From positions 1 to 9,705 of the forward strand of contig QMMB01000086.1 in the NCBI GenBank assembly GCA_003647035.1: a DNA stretch of 9,705 nt, in the 5' to 3' direction. Shown one piece after another: positions 1 to 6,889 of the stretch (positions are counted from its first letter, which is position 1; each line of letters opens with the position of its first letter). The notes under the pieces are model-generated. The model saw only the letters and a list, made by a program, of their open reading frames with translations, did no database searches and was not told where the DNA came from. The position numbers and the translations under genes were made by a program. Source of the stretch: Deltaproteobacteria bacterium (GTDB lineage Bacteria > Myxococcota_A > Polyangia > Polyangiales > Houyiibacteriaceae).

Positions 1-731
1 CGGACGATGAAGGTGTTCATGCCTTCTTCTCGTTCGAAGGTCGTTCGGTAGCCTTGAGCCTGTTGGCGGGTTGCGAAGGGGCCGATGCGGACTCGCCAGT
101 GGGTGCCGCGGCCTTCGACGATGCCGGTCGTGACGAAGGCTGCGTGGCCGCGTTTGCGTAGGGCGCTGGCGAACACTTGTGCTTCCTCGGCGTCTTGGTA
201 GCTGATGACTTGCAGGGTGTAACGGCCTTCGTATCCGGCGGGAGCAGAGACTGTCGTTTGGGGCACCGTGGCGGCGACGAGCGGGTCACGAGCCGCTGCC
301 ATTTCGACGACTTTGCGGTCGGGGCCTGCGGTTACAGCGGCTGGCAAACCTGCGGCGATGTCGGAGCGTCGTGGCGGCTTGGTCAACGGATCGAGGTGGG
401 CGAGCTCGGCAGCCGCAGCGGCCATCGCGATGGCGACCTCGGGTCGCGTTTCGGTGACCAAGGTGGTTGGGAAGCTCAGAGTCTCCGGGTCGAGCTCGGG
501 GTGCTCGGTCGGCTCTTCGGTCGCGTCCACGGCTTCGACGCCGTCGGCGATCGCAAGGATTTGCAACGGGTCCTCCCTGGGAGGTTCGTTGCCGTCGGGG
601 AGGGCTGCCACCGCGGCGACGACGATGCCTACCGCCGCCACCAGGCCTACGCCAGACAGTACCAGGACGCCTCGTCCCTCGTCCGAGGATCGCTCTTCGA
701 TCCGCTCCAGATCGCGCATTGCAGTGTCCAT
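1..731 (-). CDS. SPOR-domain membrane protein, C-terminus cut by window edge
   Basis: Reading the minus strand from ATG at 731 gives 243 open codons that run off the left edge, so the stop is not visible. The product has a short charged cytoplasmic N-terminus (MDTAMRDLERIEE), one hydrophobic segment at about residues 21-44, a long Ala/Pro/Glu-rich linker, and a SPOR domain from about residue 171. Diagnostic SPOR pieces are YTLQVISY (171-178), WRVRIGPF (212-219) and MNTFIV at the edge, so little of the domain is missing. SPOR domains are known to bind glycan strands stripped of stem peptides, usually at the division septum. A single-pass inner-membrane protein with a periplasmic SPOR domain and a role in division or wall remodelling is inferred. 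The sequence GGAGCGGAACGGAAA lies just before the ATG; an in-frame ATG at 719 is an alternative start. The gene is transcribed away from gyrA. Which DedD/FtsN-like subfamily it belongs to cannot be decided. Confidence 0.85.
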   Translation of the reverse strand, partial: MDTAMRDLERIEERSSDEGRGVLVLSGVGLVAAVGIVVAAVAALPDGNEPPREDPLQILAIADGVEAVDATEEPTEHPELDPETLSFPTTLVTETRPEVAIAMAAAAAELAHLDPLTKPPRRSDIAAGLPAAVTAGPDRKVVEMAAARDPLVAATVPQTTVSAPAGYEGRYTLQVISYQDAEEAQVFASALRKRGHAAFVTTGIVEGRGTHWRVRIGPFATRQQAQGYRTTFEREEGMNTFIV

Positions 732-753
732 TTTCCGTTCCGCTCCGGCCCTC

Positions 754-770
754 TTTCGTGGTTTACGAAA
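754..770. promoter_or_regulatory. 6-bp perfect inverted repeat, possible operator
   Basis: TTTCGT (754-759) and ACGAAA (765-770) are perfect inverted arms around a 5-bp centre, GGTTT. The site lies in the 165-bp region between the divergent SPOR gene (start 731) and gyrA (start 897), 23 bp upstream of the SPOR ATG. It is A/T-richer than its surroundings. Size and position fit a dimeric regulator site on the SPOR gene's promoter, but no regulator family is recognised and chance cannot be excluded. No convincing -35/-10 pair was found for either gene in this interval. Confidence 0.3.
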
Positions 771-896
771 CTTCCGCTGAAGCAGCCAAAAAACAGCAGT
801 TCACGAGGCCTGAGAGTGCGTGCGGAGGGGGTGCGCACGTGGTAGCTTCGCGCCGGCGTCGCAGCTCTGGGGGACGGCGCATGGGAGCAGTACTTC

Positions 897-3494
897 ATGG
901 CGGACCCTTCACAGAACCAGCCGGTAGCACTCGAAGACGAGATGAGGCGTTCGTACCTCGATTACGCGATGAGCGTGATCATCGGGCGAGCGATTCCCGA
1001 CGTGCGGGACGGACTCAAGCCTGTCCATCGGCGCATTCTCTACTCCATGCACGAGCAAAAGGTGCACTGGAACGGTTCGTACCGAAAGAGCGCTCGCATC
1101 GTCGGCGACGTGCTCGGCAAGTACCACCCGCACGGTGATACGGCGGTCTACGATGCGCTCGTTCGCATGGCGCAGGATTTCTCCATGCGGTATCCGCTCG
1201 TCGACGGGCAGGGCAACTTCGGCTCGGTGGACGGCGACCCTGCTGCAGCGATGCGGTACACCGAGGTCCGCATGTCCCGGCTGGCGTCGGATCTGCTCGC
1301 CGATATCGAAAAAGAAACCGTGGACTTCGGTCCAAACTTCGACGACTCCGAAAGGGAGCCGCTCGTTCTGCCGAGCCGGATTCCCAACCTATTGATCAAT
1401 GGCTCGGGTGGCATCGCCGTCGGTATGGCCACCAACATTCCGCCCCACAATCTGCGCGAGGTCGTCGACGCGACGGTTCGTCTGATGGGCGACCGGGAGC
1501 TGACGGTCGATCAGCTCATGGAGGACGACGACGAGGCAGGCCGGCTGGGCGTGAAGGGCCCCGACTTCCCGACTGCGGGGTACATCTACGGCAAGGCGGG
1601 CATCCATCTCGGCTATCGCACCGGCCGTGGCCGCATCGTGATGCGGGCGCGGGCGGCCATCGAGGACCTTCCTGGCAAGGGCGATCGCGAGATGATCGTG
1701 ATCACCGAGATTCCCTACCAGGTGAACAAGGCCGAGCTGCTGAAGAAAATCGCCGACCTGGTTCGTGACAAGCGACTCGAGGGGATCAGCGATCTCCGCG
1801 ACGAGTCCGACCGGGATGGCCTACGGATGGTCATCGAGCTCAAGCGCGACGCCCACGGCGAAATCGTGCTGAACAAGCTCTATCAAATGACCGCGCTGCA
1901 AAGCACGTTCGGCTACAACTGCCTTGCCATCGTCAAACAGCGCCCCGAGGTGCTCGATCTCCGGTCCGTGCTCCTTCGGTTCATCGATCACCGGCGTGAG
2001 GTCGTCGTCCGACGGACACGCTACGACCTTCGTCAGGCCCAGGCGCAGCGTGAGCTCATCGAAGGCCTCGGGATGGCGGTCACCGACGTCGATCTGGTGG
2101 TGAGCACGATTCGGTCTTCGAAAGACCCCGACGAGGCGCGAGAGCGCTTGATGCAGCTCGCGCTCACCGGGCTCGAAGAGTTCGTGAAGCGCGCCGGCCG
2201 GCCTGAAGCCGAGGTCAACGCCGCAAAGCAACGCGGTGACTACTACCTCTCGGAGCGCCAGGCCAAGGCGATCCTGGAGATGCGGCTGTCTCGTTTGACC
2301 GGGCTCGAGCGGGAGAAGCTAGCGACGGAGTATGGCGCTCTGTGTGATGTGATAGGCGAGCTCCAGGCTATCCTGGCGAGCAAGGAGCTTCTCGACCGAG
2401 TCATCGTCACGGAGCTCGACGAGATCCGCGAGCGTTTCGGCGATGCCCGCCGCACAGAAATCGTTGAAGCGGAGGGAGACATCTCGATCGAGGATCTCGT
2501 TCCGGACGAAGAAGTGGTCGTGACCGTGTCGCACGCCGGCTACGTGAAACGCGTGCCGCTCAGCGAGTACCGTGCGCAGGGACGAGGCGGCAAGGGCCTC
2601 CGCGCCATGGATACCCGCGAACAAGACTTCGTGAGCTGGGTTTTCGTGGTCAACGCCCACGCGCACGTCTTGTTCTTGAGCGACAAGGGCAAGGTGTACC
2701 TGAAGAAGGTCTATCAAATTCCCCAAACCAGTCGCGCGGCGAGAGGCAGGGCCGTCGTGAATCTCGTGGGCATGGAGCCCGACGAGCGCGTCGCGGCGAT
2801 TCTCCCAATCCGGGAGTTCGTCGAGGGCGGGTATCTCCTGACGTGCACTCGTCGAGGACGCGTGAAGCGTACGAACCTGTCCGCATACGAGAACATCCGG
2901 CAAACGGGGATCATCGGCGTTGCAATCGGTGAAGGGGACGGACTGTTGACCGCCCGCATCGTGACTCCAGGCCAACATGTGCTGATCGGCACATCACGCG
3001 GCATGAGTATCCGGTTCCCGGTGGAAGACGTTCGAGGGATGGGCCGTGATTCGATGGGCGTAAAGGGGGTCGATCTTCGTGAAGGCGACTTCGTCATCGG
3101 CATGGACATCATCGAGGAAAATAGCGACCAGCAGGTGCTCACAGTCAGCGCCAACGGGTACGGGAAGCGCACGAAGGTCTCTGAATGGCGCACGCAGAAC
3201 CGCGGCGGCAAGGGCATCATCGGCATGGACACCTCGGACCGCAACGGCGCCCTGGTGAAGCTCCGGTTGGTCTCGCCCGATGACCAGCTGATGGTGATCA
3301 CCAACGGTGGTCAGGTGATTCGGACTCGCGTCAGCGAGATTCGCGAGACTGGGCGCAACACGCAGGGGGTGCGGGTCATTCGTCTCCGTGAGGGAGAGCA
3401 AGTCGTCGACGTCGAGCCCGTGGCGGAGGGCGAAGAAGGCGAGCAGGGCGCGGAGGGTGAAAACTCGAAACCCGAAGAACCCCAAGCAATTTAG
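897..3494 (+). CDS. gyrA: DNA gyrase subunit A
   Basis: 865-residue GyrA, close to the roughly 875 of E. coli. It forms the A2B2 gyrase that introduces negative supercoils. The N-terminal breakage-reunion domain is complete: the catalytic tyrosine is Y121 in AAAMRYTEVR, and the quinolone-binding region reads HPHGDTAVYD (78-86), with Thr82 at the E. coli Ser83 position and Asp86 at Asp87. The C-terminal beta-pinwheel shows six repeated blades. It carries the gyrase-specific GyrA box QGRGGKG at 561-567 and a second box-like QNRGGKG at 767-773, which favours GyrA over ParC. It ends in an acidic Glu/Gly-rich tail. GGGAG at 883-887 lies 9 nt before the ATG. An ATG at 881 is out of frame. No gyrB is visible nearby. 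No strong terminator is seen after the stop; the following 107 bp contain only weak stems. Confidence 0.97.
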   Translation: MADPSQNQPVALEDEMRRSYLDYAMSVIIGRAIPDVRDGLKPVHRRILYSMHEQKVHWNGSYRKSARIVGDVLGKYHPHGDTAVYDALVRMAQDFSMRYPLVDGQGNFGSVDGDPAAAMRYTEVRMSRLASDLLADIEKETVDFGPNFDDSEREPLVLPSRIPNLLINGSGGIAVGMATNIPPHNLREVVDATVRLMGDRELTVDQLMEDDDEAGRLGVKGPDFPTAGYIYGKAGIHLGYRTGRGRIVMRARAAIEDLPGKGDREMIVITEIPYQVNKAELLKKIADLVRDKRLEGISDLRDESDRDGLRMVIELKRDAHGEIVLNKLYQMTALQSTFGYNCLAIVKQRPEVLDLRSVLLRFIDHRREVVVRRTRYDLRQAQAQRELIEGLGMAVTDVDLVVSTIRSSKDPDEARERLMQLALTGLEEFVKRAGRPEAEVNAAKQRGDYYLSERQAKAILEMRLSRLTGLEREKLATEYGALCDVIGELQAILASKELLDRVIVTELDEIRERFGDARRTEIVEAEGDISIEDLVPDEEVVVTVSHAGYVKRVPLSEYRAQGRGGKGLRAMDTREQDFVSWVFVVNAHAHVLFLSDKGKVYLKKVYQIPQTSRAARGRAVVNLVGMEPDERVAAILPIREFVEGGYLLTCTRRGRVKRTNLSAYENIRQTGIIGVAIGEGDGLLTARIVTPGQHVLIGTSRGMSIRFPVEDVRGMGRDSMGVKGVDLREGDFVIGMDIIEENSDQQVLTVSANGYGKRTKVSEWRTQNRGGKGIIGMDTSDRNGALVKLRLVSPDDQLMVITNGGQVIRTRVSEIRETGRNTQGVRVIRLREGEQVVDVEPVAEGEEGEQGAEGENSKPEEPQAI

Positions 3495-3520
3495 TCCGTA
3501 CGAGCCTGGAAATGTGTAAT
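3492..3520 (+). promoter_or_regulatory. weak candidate promoter upstream of the Hsp70 gene
   Basis: TGTAAT at 3515-3520 matches a sigma-70 -10 box at five of six positions. The hexamer 17 bp upstream, TAGTCC (3492-3497), is a poor -35 and overlaps the gyrA stop. TTTACA at 3541-3546 would be a better -35 but has no good -10 at the right distance. No CIRCE repeat and no sigma-32-type promoter were found in 3495-3601, so heat-shock control is not supported by the sequence. Confidence 0.2.
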
Positions 3521-3585
3521 CCGGGGAACAACGCGCTATCTTTACAGGGGCAATTGAGGGAGCGTTTTCTCAGTCGTGTTTTTCT

Positions 3586-3600
3586 GGGGGGGTAGGGGAG
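3586..3600 (+). promoter_or_regulatory. G-rich ribosome-binding region deciding a GTG start
   Basis: A run of seven G (3586-3592) is followed by TAGGGGAG ending 1 nt before the GTG at 3602. The TAG at 3593-3595 is in frame with the Hsp70, so translation cannot begin further upstream, and the Walker-like GIDLGTTNS motif starts only 7 residues in. The GTG at 3602 is therefore forced. The GGGGAG itself is too close for ideal spacing; the upstream G-run lies 9 nt away and may serve as the actual Shine-Dalgarno. Confidence 0.5.
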
Positions 3601-3601
3601 T

Positions 3602-5767
3602 GTGAGTAACGGACCCGTCATTGGGATCGACCTAGGTACGACAAATTCCGTGGTTGCCATCGCCGATCAGCCCGGCGGGCGCGTCCTCGCGGACAGCGAC
3701 GGATTGAACCTCATCCCCTCAGTCGTTTCGTTTCATCCGAGCGGTGATGTGCTGGTGGGTGGCTCCGCGAAAGAGCGCCGCCTGCTCGACGCACAGAACA
3801 CGGTGTACTCCGTCAAGCGACTCATCGGGCGGCCCTACACGAGCTACGAGGTCAAGCAAGCCCAAGAGCGCTTTGCGTTCGAGCTTTCCGAAGGCCCGAG
3901 CGGTGGCGTGTTGGTCACCGCGCGAGGCGAGACGTACACGCTGAGCGAGATTAGCGCGTTCGTCCTTCGGCATGTCCGAAAGGTCGCCGAGGAGGCATTG
4001 GGCCAGGAGTGTCGCCAGGCGGTAGTGACGGTGCCCGCCAACTTCAATGAGCTTCAGCGAAGTGCGACCAAGGCAGCAGGGCGCGTTGCCGGCCTCGATG
4101 TGTTGCGCATCCTCAACGAGCCGACCGCTGCCGCGCTCGCCTACGGCTACAACAAGACTTCGACCGAGCGCGTGGCGGTCTACGACCTTGGCGGCGGCAC
4201 CTTCGACGTCACGATCTTGCAGCTCGCGGGTGAGGTATTCGAGGTGTTGGCGACGGCGGGTGACACCTTTCTTGGCGGCGATGACGTCGATATCTGCGTC
4301 GCAGACCACATGGCCGCGCAGTTTCTCGAAAAGCATCGGTACGACGCGCGCCAGGACCGGCAAGCGTACGAACGGCTGCGCGCCGCCGCAGAGTGGGCGA
4401 AGATTCAGCTTTCGGCCAAGCAGGACGTGAAGCTCTGCATCGAGGAGCTCGCCTATGGTGATGGGGGCGCGGCGCTCAATTTGGACTACGCGCTCACGCG
4501 CCAGCAGCTCGAGCAGATGCTTCATCCGCTCGTGGCGCGTAGCTTCGATGTCTGTGAAGACGCGATGAAAGCAGCTGGCCTGCGTCCGACCCAGCTCGAC
4601 AACGTGATTTTGGTGGGCGGCTCGACGCGGATTCCACTGCTTCAACGGATGGTCGCGGAGTACTTCGGCCGTAAACCACTCGTGAACATCGATCCGGACT
4701 TGGTCGTCGCACAGGGCGCGGCGCTGCAGGCGCGGTCGCTATCGGCTCCCCTGCGCAAAGCCGCGCTCGGCAGAGTCGAGCTCAAGAAGGTGGCGCAGCC
4801 CGGCACCGGCGATCACGGCATCGTCACCGAGGAGGGCTTCGAGGACGAGATCACCAACATGGGTGACCGGCCGCCGCTCCCGCCGCCCCCGGTCGCGCGG
4901 GCGGCTCGCAAAGCGACCCTGCAGGGGCAGGCGCCACCGCCTCCTCCGGCCCAACTCAAAAATTCTGGCGACCTGCGGCAGGACGACGGCCTCCTCGACA
5001 CGCCGACGCGCTCACGCGAGGAGCCTCTCGAGAATCAGCCTACCCGCGTGGCCGAGGCGGTCGACCCACTCGACTTCCAGGCCACACGGATGGCCGACGC
5101 CTCCGGTCTGTTGATGCAAATTGGGGGCCCAGCAGGGGATGACGCCGAGGAGCTTGGGGATGAGCCATCGGGCTTGATGATCGAGCTCGGCGACGATGCG
5201 TTCGGTGGTGAGTCTGATGTGCCTGCCGACGACGCACCGCCGCCCCCGGCCCCACTCGATCTCGCGAGCTCGGCGCCGGCGGAGCTCAGGGCCGCTCTCG
5301 ACGAGGACATCCCGACGCTAACGGGCGCGGTCGCGGTAGGTGAGGCGCCTGCAACGCCGTTGCTCCTCGACGTGACACCGCTATCGCTCGGCGTCGAAAC
5401 CGTCGACGGCTACTGCGAGCACATCATCCGCCGCAACTCTGCGATTCCGGCAGGGCAAACCAAGATGTTTACCACGGCGCGGGACCGGCAGGAGGCAGTT
5501 GTCGTTCGCATCTGCCAGGGCGAGGCGCGCCAGATTTCGGGTAATCAGCTCCTTGGCGAAGTCGTCCTCGAGGGACTACGGCCGGCCGCACGTGGAAAGG
5601 TCCAAATCGCGGTTCGTTTCATGATCGACGCCGACGGCACCCTCCAGGTGAGGGCGCAGGATGTCGGCACGGGCCAGCAACAGCAGATCGCGATCAAGCT
5701 CATCGGTGAGCTGCCTGAAGAAGAGATCGAAGAGCTCACCAAGCGCCACGAGGCGAAGCTCGGTTAG
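3602..5767 (+). CDS. Hsp70/DnaK-family chaperone with long interdomain insert and no lid
   Basis: 721-residue Hsp70 homologue, an ATP-driven cytoplasmic chaperone by family. The nucleotide-binding domain (about 1-378) looks active: GIDLGTTNS (8-16), K72, NEPTAAALAYG (E173), YDLGGGTFDV (D195, T200, D202) and VILVGGSTRIP (from 335). The substrate-binding beta domain starts at LLLDVTPLSLGVET (587) and includes the conserved QGE and LGEVVLEG segments. Two features are odd. First, about 208 residues (379-586) rich in Pro, Ala, Asp and Glu separate the ATPase domain from the hydrophobic linker, where ordinary DnaK has about ten. Second, the protein stops just after the first lid helix begins (PEEEIEELTKRHEAKLG), so the roughly 110-residue helical lid and the acidic tail are absent. 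It precedes a J-protein by 3 bp. It is not a housekeeping dnaK: no grpE is adjacent, and the architecture differs. A specialised paralogue is inferred; its clients are unknown. Confidence 0.92.
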   Translation: MSNGPVIGIDLGTTNSVVAIADQPGGRVLADSDGLNLIPSVVSFHPSGDVLVGGSAKERRLLDAQNTVYSVKRLIGRPYTSYEVKQAQERFAFELSEGPSGGVLVTARGETYTLSEISAFVLRHVRKVAEEALGQECRQAVVTVPANFNELQRSATKAAGRVAGLDVLRILNEPTAAALAYGYNKTSTERVAVYDLGGGTFDVTILQLAGEVFEVLATAGDTFLGGDDVDICVADHMAAQFLEKHRYDARQDRQAYERLRAAAEWAKIQLSAKQDVKLCIEELAYGDGGAALNLDYALTRQQLEQMLHPLVARSFDVCEDAMKAAGLRPTQLDNVILVGGSTRIPLLQRMVAEYFGRKPLVNIDPDLVVAQGAALQARSLSAPLRKAALGRVELKKVAQPGTGDHGIVTEEGFEDEITNMGDRPPLPPPPVARAARKATLQGQAPPPPPAQLKNSGDLRQDDGLLDTPTRSREEPLENQPTRVAEAVDPLDFQATRMADASGLLMQIGGPAGDDAEELGDEPSGLMIELGDDAFGGESDVPADDAPPPPAPLDLASSAPAELRAALDEDIPTLTGAVAVGEAPATPLLLDVTPLSLGVETVDGYCEHIIRRNSAIPAGQTKMFTTARDRQEAVVVRICQGEARQISGNQLLGEVVLEGLRPAARGKVQIAVRFMIDADGTLQVRAQDVGTGQQQQIAIKLIGELPEEEIEELTKRHEAKLG
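4736..5359 (+). other. Low-complexity interdomain insert of the Hsp70 (residues 379-586)
   Basis: This coding segment is predicted to be disordered. It contains three proline runs (424-430, 445-449, 546-549), a basic patch around 432-437 and a strongly acidic second half. Two short motif types recur. [PA]-T-R occurs at 468-470, 480-482 and 494-496, the last two preceded by Gln and followed by V/M-A-[ED]-A. SGL[LM]-x-x-[IL]-G occurs at 501-508 and 523-530. The reading frame is continuous and the flanking domains are intact, so this is an insertion within a working gene rather than a frameshift artefact. Confidence 0.75.
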
Positions 5768-5770
5768 ACG

Positions 5771-6253
5771 ATGTCCGGCGGAGACGAAGCCCTCGACTAC
5801 TACCGGCTGCTCGGAATCATCCGCACGGCCACCGCCGACCAGATTCGCTCCGCGTTCCATCGCTTCGCTCGCGAGCACCATCCGGATAGGTTCATCGGTA
5901 TGCCCGAGGAAAGCGAGCGGCACACTGAGCTCTATCAGCATGGGAGCGAGGCGTATCGCGTGCTCTGCGATCCATTGAAGCGCAAGATCTACGACGACGG
6001 TCTTGCTCAGGGAGTCGTCCGCTATTGCGAGGATCGCGCCCAAGAGCACCGACGAACGATGCGGCCGCCCGGCGGCGTGGCGCTGCGTTCCAGCAAGGCC
6101 CGGGTGTTCTTCACGCGCGCGCACAAGGCGATGAAATCTCAGGACTGGGCGCAGGCGAAGCTCAACCTCCAAATGGCGATCCACAACGAGCCCGATAACG
6201 AGGGGCTCAAGGCCAAGCTCGAAGAAGTTCTTCAACAGATGAAGTCGCGCTAG
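5771..6253 (+). CDS. J-domain co-chaperone with C-terminal TPR-like segment
   Basis: 160-residue J-protein. The J domain occupies about residues 8-80: DYYRLLGI opens helix I, HPD (37-39) is intact in EHHPDRF, and AYRVLCDPLKRKIYDDGL matches helices III-IV. An intact HPD motif means it should stimulate Hsp70 ATP hydrolysis. It lacks the Gly/Phe region, zinc fingers and C-terminal beta domains of DnaJ, so it is a class C (type III) J-protein. Residues about 108-143 (KARVFFTRAHKAMKSQDW, then AIHNEPDN) have the A/A/P spacing of one tetratricopeptide unit followed by a capping helix, suggesting a client- or partner-binding arm. It starts 3 bp after the Hsp70 stop, so translational coupling and a dedicated Hsp70/J pair are inferred. 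No good Shine-Dalgarno is present; GAGG about 20 nt upstream is too far. The TPR call is less sure than the J-domain call. Confidence 0.9.
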   Translation: MSGGDEALDYYRLLGIIRTATADQIRSAFHRFAREHHPDRFIGMPEESERHTELYQHGSEAYRVLCDPLKRKIYDDGLAQGVVRYCEDRAQEHRRTMRPPGGVALRSSKARVFFTRAHKAMKSQDWAQAKLNLQMAIHNEPDNEGLKAKLEEVLQQMKSR

Positions 6254-6260
6254 TCTGGTA

Positions 6261-6280
6261 GCTCGGAAAGAATTCCGGGC
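6261..6280 (+). promoter_or_regulatory. 8-bp stem-loop between the J-protein gene and hisB
   Basis: GCTCGGAA (6261-6268) pairs with TTCCGGGC (6273-6280) through eight base pairs, one of them G-U, closing an AGAA loop. It starts 8 nt after the J-protein stop and ends 15 nt before the hisB ATG. No T-run follows, so it is not a classical intrinsic terminator. It could be an RNA-processing or stability element, a structure limiting hisB initiation (the hisB ribosome site is weak), or a DNA operator. No His-rich leader peptide is seen. Confidence 0.4.
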
Positions 6281-6295
6281 TATGGTGGTGGCGTC

Positions 6296-6889
6296 ATGGG
6301 ACGAACAGCGGCGATAGAACGTCGGACCAACGAGACCGAGATCCAAGTGGAGCTCGATCTCGATGGAAGCGGCCAATACCAGGTGGAGACCCCGATCGGG
6401 TTTCTCACACACATGGTAGAGCAGCTCGCCAAGCACGGGCTCTTCGACCTCAAGGTGCGCGCCCTCGGCGACACACACATCGACGGGCACCACACCACTG
6501 AGGACCTGGCGATCGTGCTGGGGCAGGCATTCGCCAAGGCCTTGGGCGACAAGGCAGGGATCCGTCGTTTCGGCTCGGCCACGCTGCCGATGGATGAGGC
6601 CTGTGTCACCTGCGCTCTGGACCTGTCAGGACGGCCCTATTTCGTTTGGGCCGTGACGCTGCAGAAGGCCAGGATTGGCGACTTTGATTCGGAGCTTGCC
6701 GAAGTGTTCTTCGAGGGTTTCGTGCGCGGCAGCCAATGCAACCTGCACATGCGCCAACACGCAGGCGAGAATCTGCACCACGTGATCGAAATCAGCTTCA
6801 AGGCTTTCGCACGCGCGCTTCGGCAGGCGACCGAGATCGACCCGCGCGTCGTGGGCGTGCCGTCGACCAAGGGCACGCTCGTCGAATGA
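6296..6889 (+). CDS. hisB: Imidazoleglycerol-phosphate dehydratase
   Basis: 197 residues, the usual size of the monofunctional enzyme; there is no N-terminal histidinol-phosphatase domain as in E. coli HisB. It dehydrates imidazole glycerol phosphate to imidazole acetol phosphate, the step after HisHF. The metal-binding His/Glu clusters are visible: FLTHM (H39), HGLFDL (H47), DGHHTTED (63-70) and GENLHHVIE (157-165). The C-terminus PSTKGTL is family-typical. The enzyme is normally a Mn-dependent 24-mer in the cytoplasm (family knowledge). The start at 6296 gives the standard MGRTAAIERRTNET N-terminus; the ATG at 6282 is out of frame. Upstream purines (GGTGG, 6287-6291) make only a weak ribosome site. 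The stop overlaps the hisH start in ATGA. Confidence 0.96.
   Translation: MGRTAAIERRTNETEIQVELDLDGSGQYQVETPIGFLTHMVEQLAKHGLFDLKVRALGDTHIDGHHTTEDLAIVLGQAFAKALGDKAGIRRFGSATLPMDEACVTCALDLSGRPYFVWAVTLQKARIGDFDSELAEVFFEGFVRGSQCNLHMRQHAGENLHHVIEISFKAFARALRQATEIDPRVVGVPSTKGTLVE

Noticed and set aside
831..841. Overlapping palindromes GTGCGCAC and CACGTG upstream of gyrA
   Set aside because: Short GC-rich palindromes are expected by chance in this base composition and have no flanking promoter pattern.
177..845. Plus-strand open frames of 222 and 170 codons over the left end
   Set aside because: They are shadows of the minus-strand SPOR gene; only the minus frame shows a membrane segment and SPOR motifs.
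3586..3600. G-quadruplex upstream of the Hsp70 start
   Set aside because: Only about three adjacent G-tracts of three or more are available; a fourth would need a very long loop.
3495..3601. Intrinsic terminator after gyrA, or CIRCE/heat-shock element before the Hsp70
   Set aside because: Only weak stems of 4-5 bp with long loops were found (for example 3505-3509 with 3521-3525, and TGAG 3555 with CTCA 3569). No GAGTGCTAA-type repeat or sigma-32 boxes are present.
3719..4645. 308-codon minus-strand open frame inside the Hsp70 gene
   Set aside because: It lies wholly antisense to the conserved ATPase domain and has no recognisable features.
5576..6493. 305-codon minus-strand open frame across the Hsp70 end, the J gene and hisB
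   Set aside because: It crosses three recognised genes in antisense and shows no family motifs; it is a codon-bias artefact of GC-rich DNA.
6736..6885. N-terminal extension of hisH to ATG 6736
   Set aside because: The added 50 residues are hisB read in another frame; the conserved HisH start and ATGA overlap point to 6886.
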